Origin: Parasynechococcus sp049619435
Lineage (GTDB): Bacteria > Cyanobacteriota > Cyanobacteriia > PCC-6307 > Cyanobiaceae
Assembly (NCBI GenBank): GCA_049619435.1
Contig: JBMZMY010000004.1
Coordinates: 3,385-67,384 of the forward strand
Direction of reading: 5' to 3'
DNA length: 64,000 bases
Position 1 is the first letter of the stretch, and every line of letters starts with the position of its first letter. The notes under the pieces are model-generated. The model was not told the origin of the DNA. It ran no database searches and saw nothing but the letters and a program-made list of their open reading frames with translations. Below, one piece after another: positions 25,429 through 33,891 of this stretch. Made by a program: the position numbers and the translations under genes.

Positions 25429-26178
25429 ATGACTCATCGCGCTCTCCTTGTCTTCGACTTCGACGGCGTCATTGTTGACGGCATGGAGGAGTACTGGTGG
25501 AGTGCCCGCCACGCGGCTGGAATGTTGTGGCCAGCTTTGAAGGCTGACCTGCCGGTTGCTGTTCCCTTGGTGTTTCGGCAGCTGCGGCCCTGGGTCCATC
25601 ACGGCTGGGAAATGGTGCTGCTGGCGGCTGAGTTGGAGCGCATTGATGTCGGGGAGTGGGTGGCCGACTATGCGTTGAAGCAGCGCCATGCGATGGAGCG
25701 TTTGGCTGTGGCTCCGGAGGCGTTGCAGCAGGCTCTCGATCGCACCCGGGACGATGCCCTGGCCACCGATCGCGGTCAGTGGCTGGCCTTGCATCGCCCA
25801 TTCCCCGGAGTTGTGGAACGGTTGCGCTCCTTTGCTGCCGAAGGGATTGATTGGGCGGTGCTCACGACCAAGGGAGCGTCATTCACCGCAGAGTTGCTCG
25901 ATGGCCTGGGATTGCAGCCCTGGCGTTTGTACGGGCGTGAGGATGGGGCCAAGCCTGAGGTCTTGCTCCGTCTCCAGCAGGAACGAGCATTGCGTGCCTT
26001 TGTTGAGGATCGACGCGCCACCCTGGAGACGGTGCGCGCCACGCCCGGATTGGAGCGGTTGACCTGTCTGTTGGTGAGCTGGGGCTATCTCAAGCCGGAG
26101 GATGTCCTCGACCTGCCGGACGGCATTCATCGGATCGACCCCGAAGACCTTGCTCGCCCCTTGGCGCAGTGGCCCTGA
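25429..26178 (+). CDS. HAD-superfamily hydrolase
   Basis: 249 residues. HAD motif I is FDFDGVIVDGM at residues 9-19 (nucleophile Asp10 or so), motif II is VLTTKG, the motif III lysine is probably that of GAKPEVLL, and motif IV is FVEDRRATLE. The cap is helical and inserted after motif I. These are phosphatases or related phosphotransferases of small molecules; the substrate cannot be inferred. It begins 6 bp after tRNA-Gln, so it may share that transcript. Confidence 0.85.
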   Translation: MTHRALLVFDFDGVIVDGMEEYWWSARHAAGMLWPALKADLPVAVPLVFRQLRPWVHHGWEMVLLAAELERIDVGEWVADYALKQRHAMERLAVAPEALQQALDRTRDDALATDRGQWLALHRPFPGVVERLRSFAAEGIDWAVLTTKGASFTAELLDGLGLQPWRLYGREDGAKPEVLLRLQQERALRAFVEDRRATLETVRATPGLERLTCLLVSWGYLKPEDVLDLPDGIHRIDPEDLARPLAQWP

Positions 26179-26186
26179 TTCGCTAG

Positions 26187-26200
26187 CGTACGTGTGTACT
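26187..26200 (+). promoter_or_regulatory. LexA-box-like palindrome upstream of recA
   Basis: CGTACGTGTGTACT has the form of the reported cyanobacterial LexA box RGTACNNNDGTWCB, with a mismatch only at the first base. It lies 64 bp upstream of the recA ATG. The two GTAC half-sites are intact. Repression by LexA is an inference, and a lexA gene is not in this window. Confidence 0.6.
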
Positions 26201-26264
26201 ACCTGAGACGATTCGGCGCTCCTGTGGCATTGGATCTCTCGTTCCTTAGCTTCAGGTTGCTGTC

Positions 26265-27428
26265 ATGCCCGTTGAGATGAAATCCGCCCCCTCCGGTTCT
26301 GAGTCCCGCGCCACGGATGGTCGTCCCGGAGAGCGCGACAAAGCGCTGAATCTGGTGCTCGGTCAGATCGAGCGCAATTTCGGCAAAGGCTCGATCATGC
26401 GCCTTGGGGATGCCTCCCGGATGCGGGTGGAAACGATCTCCACCGGGGCGCTCACCCTTGATCTGGCCCTCGGCGGTGGCTACCCCAAAGGTCGGGTGGT
26501 TGAGATCTATGGCCCGGAAAGTTCCGGTAAAACCACGCTGACACTGCACGCGATTGCCGAGGTGCAGAAGCGTGGCGGTGTTGCGGCGTTCGTCGACGCG
26601 GAGCATGCCCTTGATCCGGTCTATGCCGCGTCCCTCGGGGTGGATATCGAAAATCTGCTGGTCTCCCAGCCGGACACCGGTGAAATGGCGCTGGAGATCG
26701 TTGATCAGCTGGTGCGTTCCGCTGCGGTGGACATCGTTGTGGTCGACTCCGTCGCTGCGCTGACGCCCCGTGCGGAGATCGAAGGAGAGATGGGGGATCT
26801 GGCGGTGGGCAGCCAGGCGCGTCTGATGAGCCAGGCGATGCGCAAGATCACTGGCAACATCGGCAAATCCGGTTGCACGGTGATCTTCCTCAACCAGTTA
26901 CGCCTCAAGATCGGTGTGACCTATGGCAACCCCGAGACGACCACTGGTGGTAACGCACTCAAGTTTTATGCCTCCGTGCGTCTGGATATCCGCCGGATTC
27001 AAACGTTGAAGAAAGGCACGGAAGAATTCGGCATCCGGGCCAAGGTGAAGGTGGCCAAGAACAAAGTGGCTCCACCGTTTCGGATTGCGGAATTCGACAT
27101 CCTGTTTGGGCGAGGCATCAGCACACTCGGCTGTTTGCTCGATCTGGCGGAAGAGACGGGTGTCGTCGTTCGAAAGGGCGCCTGGTACAGCTACGAAGGC
27201 GACAACATCGGCCAGGGGCGGGATAACACCATCACCTGGATGGAGCAAAACCCGGAGACTGCTGAAACCATCGAAACGCTGGTGCGGCAGAAGCTCACCG
27301 AGGGCTCTGAGGTGACGGCGAATTCCATGCGTCCGCTGGCGGCTGCTGCGCGCACGAGTCAGCAAGAGAAGAAGGCGGATCTCAAGGCGGCGGGGTCGTC
27401 TGCCTCTGGTGCGTCGCCTGCCTCCTGA
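26265..27428 (+). CDS. recA: Recombinase RecA
   Basis: 387 residues. It has Walker A GPESSGKT, the VVDSVAALTPRAEIEGE segment (core DSVAALTP), the KIGVTYGNPETTTGG L2 loop region (core NPETTTGG) and a full C-terminal domain. RecA forms the strand-exchange filament and triggers LexA cleavage. The C-terminal tail is Ala/Ser-rich. A LexA-box-like site lies upstream. The gene is convergent with a DUF1815 gene with no room for a separate terminator. Confidence 0.98.
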   Translation: MPVEMKSAPSGSESRATDGRPGERDKALNLVLGQIERNFGKGSIMRLGDASRMRVETISTGALTLDLALGGGYPKGRVVEIYGPESSGKTTLTLHAIAEVQKRGGVAAFVDAEHALDPVYAASLGVDIENLLVSQPDTGEMALEIVDQLVRSAAVDIVVVDSVAALTPRAEIEGEMGDLAVGSQARLMSQAMRKITGNIGKSGCTVIFLNQLRLKIGVTYGNPETTTGGNALKFYASVRLDIRRIQTLKKGTEEFGIRAKVKVAKNKVAPPFRIAEFDILFGRGISTLGCLLDLAEETGVVVRKGAWYSYEGDNIGQGRDNTITWMEQNPETAETIETLVRQKLTEGSEVTANSMRPLAAAARTSQQEKKADLKAAGSSASGASPAS

Positions 27429-27429
27429 T

Positions 27430-27780
27430 TCAGATTGCGCTCGGGATGTCGCTCTGCGGCATCCCGGTACTGGACTGATGCCGCAGCCGTTCGGCAATGC
27501 GGTGCAGCTCTTGAATAGCCTCGCCGCCCTCCAGCTTCACCAACTCATGGCCATTGCGGGATTCCACCCAGCTGATGCCGCAGTCGGAGACTTGAAAGCG
27601 GATCAGGTGCTGTTCGCCGATTTCAGCGACAAACGAAGCTCCTTGGTTGTCCTGCATCGTCCCGCAGACGTAGCAGGCGGCCGAAATGCCATTCGCCTGG
27701 AGTCCTGTGGCCAGCGCCTGAAGGCTGAGGACGAGATCTTGAATGAGCGACCGATAGTGCTCAGCAAGGCGCAGAAACAT
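27430..27780 (-). CDS. DUF1815 family protein
   Basis: 116 residues beginning MFLRLAEHYRSLIQDLVLSL, with ACYVCGTMQ and the HLIRFQVSDCGISWVE block, recognised as the cyanobacteria-restricted DUF1815 family. Function is unknown. Cys36 and Cys39 form a CxxC pair, but no other metal ligands are evident. It ends 1 bp from the recA stop on the opposite strand. Confidence 0.8.
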   Translation of the reverse strand: MFLRLAEHYRSLIQDLVLSLQALATGLQANGISAACYVCGTMQDNQGASFVAEIGEQHLIRFQVSDCGISWVESRNGHELVKLEGGEAIQELHRIAERLRHQSSTGMPQSDIPSAI

Positions 27781-27863
27781 GACTGAGTCTCTTTGAGAAT
27801 CAGGCTAAAGGTTTTCTTTTGATTTCGGGGTGACCTGTCTGGGATGGCGGTTCGACCGCGTTC

Positions 27864-28109
27864 TCAGGGCATATCCGCGAGGTTCCACCAGCCCGCGGCG
27901 GGGCCGATGAAGCGGACGATGATCCAGAACAACACCAGGCCACCGATGCCGATCCAGGCTCCCCGTGTGGTCACAGCCATGAACTGCCGGGTCTGGTTCT
28001 GGGTCAGGGGAAGCCAGGGCACAACCCTGGGGGAGGTGTCCTTGGCTTTGCTGGACTTTGCCTGGCGGGGCGGCAGTCCCTGGGCGGCCCGTCGGCGTGC
28101 TTCTCCCAT
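27864..28109 (-). CDS. DUF2839 family small membrane protein
   Basis: 81 residues beginning MGEARRRAAQGLPPRQ, the DUF2839 signature. It has one transmembrane helix near the C-terminus (GAWIGIGGLVLFWIIVRFIG). The family is confined to cyanobacteria and has no known function. The ATG at 28109 is preferred to a TTG one codon earlier. Confidence 0.8.
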   Translation of the reverse strand: MGEARRRAAQGLPPRQAKSSKAKDTSPRVVPWLPLTQNQTRQFMAVTTRGAWIGIGGLVLFWIIVRFIGPAAGWWNLADMP

Positions 28110-28146
28110 CAATTTGAACCCTGGGTCCCCAGATTAAGGACCTTGA

Positions 28147-29592
28147 TCAGTCGGGCAGCAGCCTGTGCAGAGGGACCCAGGGTTCCAGGGCCGTCAGCAC
28201 CTGATCGCCCCAACGGCGACCACGTAAGCGGCCATCCAGGATGGCCAGCCTCCCTCCGCTTTGTCGCAGTGGTGCAACGGCGGCGGGTAGCAGGCTGAGT
28301 GCTTCGGGCAGCAGCAGATTTCGGAACCAGTCGTCACCGTTCCGCTTCATGCGTTCCACGCGTGCGGCGGTGAGGGGTGAGGTGAGGCTGGCGATCGGCA
28401 GCAGGCCCACAATCAGCTGCTCCGGCTGAGGAAGTTGGTGCTGATGCTTGAGCCACCAGCTCCAGCGGGCACTGATCACCCCGTTCGGCTCCGGTGCTGT
28501 GGCCTCCTCCTTGACGCGGCTGCCGAATTCTGCGGCCAGGGCACTGGTGAGTCCCAGCCGTAGGGGGCTGTCATCGAGAAGAATCACCGTCAGGCCACGG
28601 CGCCCAAGCACCAGGCGGCGGCAGTGATCCAGCAGATGCTCGGCATAGATCTCGGTGTTGGGGAGCGGTTGATGCCGCGGCGCATAGATCGGGACCGGCT
28701 CCTGGAACGCACTGTCGCCAAGCGTCGCGGCGACATCGGCCTCGAAGCCCGCGTCGTGTAATTCCTGATCGAGATGGCTGGTTTTGCCGATGCAGCTCAG
28801 CAGCAGCGTCGGCTGATCCCGCAACAGTCCCCGCAGGTGCTGCAATGGCTCCAGTGGTGCCAGCCGCCAGCTCCACTGCAGAAGGCTGTGGTCCAGCACA
28901 GCCCAGCTCACCCACCCATCGGCATCGGTCTGCAGCAGCTGTCCCCAGGGGTCTGGGGAGGGCTGCAGAAGCTGCAACAGATCCTTCAGGGCCTGAAGAT
29001 CGGCACCTTCCATACGCAGGCGTCCATTGCGGTGGGTGACATCACGGAACAGGCGCCGACTTAAACGCTCGTGGAGATCGAGCAGGAGCCGATCCGCCTG
29101 AGGGTGTGCTCGACGGAGGATCTCCCAGTGGTGGGTGTCGATCCGGATGGTGAGGCTGCGCCTCAGTCGTCGGCTGAGCTGGTCCACATCGGGGATCAGC
29201 AGTTGGCGTCCCTCGAGCCATCCCTCGTGATGGGCGCGAATCAGTCCACTGGTGCCGAGCAGCCAAAGCTGGTCTCCGGGCGGCGGCGATGGACCATCCC
29301 AGCAAGGCAGCGGCACCCCCTGGTTGCGCAGTTTCGGCAGCTCAATCTGCAGCAGGCGTTCGCGCTGTCGCTGGTTGAGCACAAGAACGCAGTGGCTCGC
29401 CTTCAGACACAGAGGAACCAGCAGCCCGAGCCACCAGCGATCCCGGCTGTCCGGACTCAGGTGGATCAGGGTTTGATCGCGACGGCGCAGGCTGCGGCCG
29501 ACCAGGCGGCTCAGGGTGAGTTGGTGCGGCCAGGCCCCATCGTCTTGCCGAAGCAAGCTCTTGAGTTGTTGATGGGCCTGGGCTTCAAGCAT
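28147..29592 (-). CDS. DinG/XPD-like helicase relative lacking ATPase motifs
   Basis: 481 residues. The C-terminal third follows the DinG layout: LLSCIGKTSHLD resembles the SAT-L region, LPIASLTSPLTAARVERMK resembles IPFxxPxxPxxxxRxE, and LPEALSLLPAAVAPLRQSGGRLAILDGRL resembles the motif VI region (core LRQSGGRLAILD). No Walker A (GxGKT/S) is found in the N-terminal half; the DEAH position reads IPDVDQL; and the QxxGRxIR arginines are missing. It is therefore probably not an active helicase. It is full-length with no stop, so it is a kept, diverged protein rather than a fresh pseudogene. Confidence 0.65.
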   Translation of the reverse strand: MLEAQAHQQLKSLLRQDDGAWPHQLTLSRLVGRSLRRRDQTLIHLSPDSRDRWWLGLLVPLCLKASHCVLVLNQRQRERLLQIELPKLRNQGVPLPCWDGPSPPPGDQLWLLGTSGLIRAHHEGWLEGRQLLIPDVDQLSRRLRRSLTIRIDTHHWEILRRAHPQADRLLLDLHERLSRRLFRDVTHRNGRLRMEGADLQALKDLLQLLQPSPDPWGQLLQTDADGWVSWAVLDHSLLQWSWRLAPLEPLQHLRGLLRDQPTLLLSCIGKTSHLDQELHDAGFEADVAATLGDSAFQEPVPIYAPRHQPLPNTEIYAEHLLDHCRRLVLGRRGLTVILLDDSPLRLGLTSALAAEFGSRVKEEATAPEPNGVISARWSWWLKHQHQLPQPEQLIVGLLPIASLTSPLTAARVERMKRNGDDWFRNLLLPEALSLLPAAVAPLRQSGGRLAILDGRLRGRRWGDQVLTALEPWVPLHRLLPD

Positions 29593-29675
29593 CGGTGAAC
29601 CCTAGGCAGGGGGATGGAAGGCCATGGTTCATGGCAATCCATCGATCAACATGGCCGCCAGAGCAGCGATGAGCG

Positions 29676-30548
29676 ATGGCCGATCAGCGACGGGCAGGAG
29701 TGGTTGGGCTGGGTTTGATCGGCGGCTCGCTCGGGTTGGATCTGCAGGCTTTGGGCTGGGAGGTTCAGGGTCTGGTGCATCGGCAGGTGACCGCCGAACG
29801 CGCGTTGGCCCGTGGTTTGGCCCAGCAGGTCAGCACGGATCCTGCCTGTCTTGCTGGTTGTGACCTGGTGATCCTTGCCTTGCCGATCGCACGTCTGCTG
29901 GATCCGGATCCAGCCTTGGTTGCGGCTTTGCCGTCGACGGCGGTGATCACGGATGTGGGTTCGGTGAAAGCTCCGGTACTGGAGGTCTGGCGTGCTCTGC
30001 ATCCCCGCTTTGTGGCCAGTCATCCGATGGCCGGAACAGCAGAGGCTGGGGTCGAGGCCGGTTTCGCCGGGCTCTTTCGGGGCCGTCCCTGGATTGCGAC
30101 ACCGGATGCCCAGACGGATCCTGCAGCGCTTCGGCTGATTCGGGAGTTGGCGGCTGCTCTGGGGAGCAGCTGGACCGTCGCCTCCGCCGCGCAGCACGAT
30201 CAAGCTGTGGCTCTGATTTCCCACGTGCCGGTGTTGGTCAGCGCAGCGTTGCTGCGGGCCGCTGGTGACGAACGGGATCCAGAGATCCGGCGGCTCGCCA
30301 TGGAGCTGGCCTCCAGCGGGTTTGCGGACACCTCCCGGGTCGGAGGGGGAAATCCGGATCTGGGCGTCGCGATGGCGTCTGGTAACCGGGATGCCGTCCT
30401 CAAGGGTCTGGCGGCTTATCGCTGGAGTCTTGAGCAGCTGGAAGATGCGGTGATGAAGCAGAACTGGGAGCAGCTCGGCAAGGAGCTGGCCCGTACCCAG
30501 AGCCTGCGTCCCAGCTTCCTCGCCCGTGTCGATCAGCCCAGCGTTTGA
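29676..30548 (+). CDS. tyrA: Prephenate/arogenate dehydrogenase
   Basis: 290 residues. It begins with a Rossmann motif GVVGLGLIGGSLGLDL. The conserved catalytic His segment is FVASHPMAGTAEAG, followed by a helical dimer domain with SHVPVLVSAAL. It makes the last oxidative step towards tyrosine; cyanobacterial TyrA generally uses arogenate with NADP. It diverges from the DinG-like gene with 83 bp between them. Confidence 0.93.
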   Translation: MADQRRAGVVGLGLIGGSLGLDLQALGWEVQGLVHRQVTAERALARGLAQQVSTDPACLAGCDLVILALPIARLLDPDPALVAALPSTAVITDVGSVKAPVLEVWRALHPRFVASHPMAGTAEAGVEAGFAGLFRGRPWIATPDAQTDPAALRLIRELAAALGSSWTVASAAQHDQAVALISHVPVLVSAALLRAAGDERDPEIRRLAMELASSGFADTSRVGGGNPDLGVAMASGNRDAVLKGLAAYRWSLEQLEDAVMKQNWEQLGKELARTQSLRPSFLARVDQPSV

Positions 30549-30574
30549 GGGGTGCCCCGCCCGAGCCGGGGGCT

Positions 30575-32077
30575 TCAGGGTTGAACGGTCAGGGGGTGCC
30601 CGCGTTGTTCCATCAATTGCCGACAAGCGTTCAGCGCCGACAGGCTGACTCCCGCTGTGCCTTCACCTGGATGCAGGCTGTCACCGCAGAGCCAGAGGCC
30701 CTCCAGCGGCGTCCGGCCGGCCAGGCCGAACGGGCCAAATCGGGTGGGATGTTGACCCAGTCCTCCGACGATGCCCTCGGGTCGCCCAGTCCAGCCAGCA
30801 AAGCCACGGGGTGTGGCCAACTCCTGGTGTAGCCAGGCATCGTCGTTGAAACCCAGCCAGTGGCTGAGCTCAGCCTGAATCTCCTCCATGGCGCGTTGCT
30901 TGCGCTCCTGGTACTGCGGTTCGGGCAGGCTGCACCAGTCCGCGGTGGGGGTGAACACACTGGCGATCAACGTCGCCTGGCCGGTTGGAGCGCGCCCGTC
31001 GCCCTCACGACTGATCGAGACGAACAGGGACCCTGGGCTGTCGCATCCCTTCTGGAGGTGTCCAGGACAGTCGCTGGGCAGTGCATCGCGGCGCACCACG
31101 CTGTACAGCACGAGGGCGCCACTGGGTTGGGGTAAGCGGTCGAGTCGTTGGCGATAGCTCGCTGGCATGGCGTCGGCGGCCAGCAGCGATGGCAGGGTCT
31201 GAGGAGGAAGGCTGCAGATCACGTCGCCGGCCCGATGCTCGACGAGCTCTCCAGCACCGTTCGAGGCCTGGACCAACCAGTGGTCGGCCTCACGTGCCAG
31301 TCGGCTCACCCGGTGCCGCAGCAACACCTGGCCGCCATCGCGGGCGATGGCGGCGAGCAGCCGGTCACTGAGGATTTGCATGGAGCCCTGCAGATGCCAG
31401 AGCCCAAGGGGTGCTTGTGCCATCTGCAGCACGGTGGCGCCGTACAGGGCCGCTGTGCGATCCGCAGGCTCCTGGGAGTAGAGCTTGAGTTGCAGGTCGA
31501 GAAAACGCCGCAGCCGCCGATCCTGCTGACAGCCGCAGAGTGTCAGCAGGTCGGCGATGGTCAGGGTGGTCAGCAGACCGGAGGCGATGGTTGCCGGTCG
31601 CAGGGCACTGACCAGTTGTCGCCAGTCCCAGAGCGTTCGCGGCGTGACCACCGGGTCGCGCCCTGCGAAGTCCCAGTTGCTGGCATGAATCGCCGCGCAG
31701 AGTGCCCAGAACCGTGCACTCCCTGGGAACTGGGTGTCACGTTCGTGCTGCCAGCGAACGGGGTCATGCCAAAGCGGAATCGGTGGGCTGCCGTCATCGA
31801 GGTCGACCAGGCACCCAGGATCAAGGATCTCAGCGTCCGGCAGGGGCACATCGAGATGACGGAACAGGCGTTCATGGCTGCCCCCGGGTTCGAGCCCCGC
31901 CACCTGTGTGGCGCCCACATCGAAGGTCCACGGCCCTCGCCGAAAGGTGCCTGCGCAGCCACCCGTCTGGTGGTGTGCTTCCAGCAGCGTCACCGGAACG
32001 CCCTCTCGGGCCAGCAACGCTGTGGCTGTGAGTCCGGCGATGCCCCCGCCGATGACAAGCACCCTGGAATCGGTCAT
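30575..32077 (-). CDS. crtD: FAD-dependent desaturase/isomerase of the CrtI family, CrtD-like
   Basis: 500 residues. The FAD-binding motif VLVIGGGIAGLTATALLAREG (core GGGIAGL) is N-terminal, and the C-terminal CLCGDSLHPGEGTAGV-type segment (here WLCGDSLHPGEGT) binds the flavin and is typical of CrtI/CrtH/CrtD proteins. Length and the GGCAGTFRRG segment fit cyanobacterial CrtD (C-3',4' desaturase for myxoxanthophyll). Marine Synechococcus is not known for myxoxanthophyll, so the substrate may differ. It is convergent with tyrA. Confidence 0.7.
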   Translation of the reverse strand: MTDSRVLVIGGGIAGLTATALLAREGVPVTLLEAHHQTGGCAGTFRRGPWTFDVGATQVAGLEPGGSHERLFRHLDVPLPDAEILDPGCLVDLDDGSPPIPLWHDPVRWQHERDTQFPGSARFWALCAAIHASNWDFAGRDPVVTPRTLWDWRQLVSALRPATIASGLLTTLTIADLLTLCGCQQDRRLRRFLDLQLKLYSQEPADRTAALYGATVLQMAQAPLGLWHLQGSMQILSDRLLAAIARDGGQVLLRHRVSRLAREADHWLVQASNGAGELVEHRAGDVICSLPPQTLPSLLAADAMPASYRQRLDRLPQPSGALVLYSVVRRDALPSDCPGHLQKGCDSPGSLFVSISREGDGRAPTGQATLIASVFTPTADWCSLPEPQYQERKQRAMEEIQAELSHWLGFNDDAWLHQELATPRGFAGWTGRPEGIVGGLGQHPTRFGPFGLAGRTPLEGLWLCGDSLHPGEGTAGVSLSALNACRQLMEQRGHPLTVQP

Positions 32078-32111
32078 CGGGCCATGCTGACAAGCGGCTG
32101 ACTCCGCTGTG

Positions 32112-33002
32112 ATGAACGACGCTTTGTTCCGCGAGCTGGTGGCGGCTGATGGGCCGTTCCCCGGGCAAGAGATCAGCGCGGCGCTCCCGGTGGGAGGGGG
32201 CTGTATTCATCAGGCGTTCGCGGTGGATTTCAGCAGCGGCGAACGGGTGTTTGTCAAAGCCGGTGCGGCATCGGTCCTGCCGATGTTCTCGGTGGAGTCG
32301 GAGGGCCTTGAAGCTCTGCATGACCATGCCGATGCCACGACGCTCGTGGTTCCACGCCCGATCGGCGCGTGGGTGTTGCCCTCCGGCGCCGTGCTCGTCT
32401 TGCCCTGGCTGGACCTCGGCGCTGGTGATCAGTCCGCCCTGGGGCGGGGCTTGGCTCAACTGCACCGCCAGTCGGCGTCAGCGAGTCCTGGCCGCTTCGG
32501 CTGGCATCGCGATGGTTTTATCGGTTCGGGGCGTCAGCCCGGCGGTTGGTGCGACCGCTGGGGTGATGCGTTCGTTGAGCTGCGGCTGCGCCCTCAACTC
32601 AAAGATGCAAGCCGATGGGGGCTCAGGCTTGCGGACCTAGAGCCCCTGCTTGAGGCCGTGGCGGTGACTTTGAACCAGCTGGAGCTTCAGCCCGCGCTGG
32701 TCCATGGTGACCTTTGGGGGGGCAATGCCGGATGTTTGCAGGATGGTCGTGGGGCGCTGTACGACCCCGCCGCCTGGTGGGCCGATCCAGAAGTGGATCT
32801 GGCGATGACCCGACTGTTTGGCGGGTTCAGCCACTCTTTTTATGCCGGCTACAACGAGGTGATGCCGTCACGGATAGAGGCGAATCAACGCGTTGACCTC
32901 TACAACCTGTATCACAGCCTCAACCACGCCAATTTGTTCGGTGGGTCTTATGAGCGGCAGAGCCGGGACATGCTCAAGGCACTGGCCCGGCAGCTGCTCT
33001 GA
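32112..33002 (+). CDS. Fructosamine kinase family protein
   Basis: 296 residues. The phosphotransferase signature is LVHGDLWGGNAG (catalytic Asp), followed by YDPAAWWADPEVDLAM and SFYAGYNEVMP, both family hallmarks. Members phosphorylate fructosamines or ribulosamines on glycated proteins or free amino acids (YniA/FN3K family), which favours deglycation. The exact substrate is unknown. The ATG follows a GTG codon directly; the ATG is chosen. Confidence 0.88.
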   Translation: MNDALFRELVAADGPFPGQEISAALPVGGGCIHQAFAVDFSSGERVFVKAGAASVLPMFSVESEGLEALHDHADATTLVVPRPIGAWVLPSGAVLVLPWLDLGAGDQSALGRGLAQLHRQSASASPGRFGWHRDGFIGSGRQPGGWCDRWGDAFVELRLRPQLKDASRWGLRLADLEPLLEAVAVTLNQLELQPALVHGDLWGGNAGCLQDGRGALYDPAAWWADPEVDLAMTRLFGGFSHSFYAGYNEVMPSRIEANQRVDLYNLYHSLNHANLFGGSYERQSRDMLKALARQLL

Positions 33003-33007
33003 CCCGA

Positions 33008-33391
33008 TCAGCCGAGATATTCCTGACGCAGGCTCTGAATGCGCTGCACCAACACAGAGCGCTTATCGCTGGTGGTGAGATTCTTCCAGCTCCACTGGCC
33101 AACGACCACCAACCCGAGGAGTTCCAGCAGACCGGGAACCACCGGCAGCAGGTTGATGGTGTCGAGGATGCCCTTGATCAGGATTTGGGCAACGATGACG
33201 GCAGCGAAGATGCCGACAATCTTGCCGATGCGACCCATCTGGTTCCAATCAACCTGGTCGAGGGTGTCATTGATTTTGCCGACCACTTCGCCGTAGCGCT
33301 CACTGAAGGACGCACCCTCTTCAACAGAGGGCGTTGCGTTGACCGAACTGGCTTCGCTCACGGGGTCCTTCAATCCGGTGGAGTCGCTCAT
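33008..33391 (-). CDS. CAAD domain protein (CurT-like thylakoid membrane protein)
   Basis: 127 residues. A polar N-terminus (MSDSTGLKDPVSE) is followed by an amphipathic helix, two transmembrane helices (IVGIFAAVIVAQILIKGILD and LLPVVPGLLELLGLVVVG) and a charged C-terminal helix. This is the CAAD/CURT1 arrangement: such proteins curve thylakoid membranes (CurT) or anchor aminoacyl-tRNA synthetases. Here it is a stand-alone CAAD, so the curvature role is the likelier one. It diverges from the JAMM peptidase gene with only 20 bp between starts. Confidence 0.82.
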   Translation of the reverse strand: MSDSTGLKDPVSEASSVNATPSVEEGASFSERYGEVVGKINDTLDQVDWNQMGRIGKIVGIFAAVIVAQILIKGILDTINLLPVVPGLLELLGLVVVGQWSWKNLTTSDKRSVLVQRIQSLRQEYLG

Positions 33392-33411
33392 TGGGGCAAC
33401 AAATCCAAACA

Positions 33412-33891
33412 ATGTCTGCAGAGCGTATCGATAGGGCCGCGATACCGCCAACCCTGATCCGGTTCGATGGCGGTTGCCTCACCGTTCTCCGCTCGGATTT
33501 GGCTGCGGTGGCCCCGGAGGAAGGCTGTGCTCTGCTGCTCGGAGGTCAGGCCCCGGATCGATCGGTCTGCGTCCAAACGATCTGGCCATGTCGCAACGTC
33601 TGGGCTCTGCCCGATCAGCGTCATCGGCGTTTTGCTCTCGATCCCCGTGAACAGATCGCTGCCCAGCGCTGGGCTCGCCTGCGCTGCTTGCGGGTTGTTG
33701 GGGTAGCCCATTCCCACCCCGATGGCGGCCAGCAGCCATCGGAGCTGGACTGTGCGCTGGCGGATCCGGCCTTGGTCACCGTGATCCTGGACCGCTCGGG
33801 TGCGCCGGCCGCTTGGTGGCTCCCTGGGGGGGATGCCGTTGTGTCCGTTCCCGTGCAGGTTTGGGACACTGAACTGGCTTCCGGTCTGTGA
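33412..33891 (+). CDS. JAMM (M67/MPN+) metalloprotease-like protein
   Basis: 159 residues. The JAMM zinc motif is complete: a Glu at 36/37, then H100-S-H102-P with Ser110 and Asp113 (HSHPDGGQQPSELD). These residues coordinate zinc in deubiquitinase-like proteases. In actinobacteria the relative Mec cleaves the CysO sulfur-carrier adduct. The stop overlaps the start of the moeZ-type gene (TGATG), so the two are translationally coupled and presumably work on the same ubiquitin-like carrier. No carrier gene is in the window. The upstream TTG at 33391 was not used. Confidence 0.83.
   Translation: MSAERIDRAAIPPTLIRFDGGCLTVLRSDLAAVAPEEGCALLLGGQAPDRSVCVQTIWPCRNVWALPDQRHRRFALDPREQIAAQRWARLRCLRVVGVAHSHPDGGQQPSELDCALADPALVTVILDRSGAPAAWWLPGGDAVVSVPVQVWDTELASGL

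Noticed and set aside
30553..30573. GC-rich GCCCC...GGGGC stem between tyrA and the CrtD-like gene.
   Set aside because: Only about five base pairs and no U-tract; too weak to call a terminator.
29646..30626. Open frame of 326 codons on the minus strand.
   Set aside because: Antisense to tyrA, which has intact motifs.
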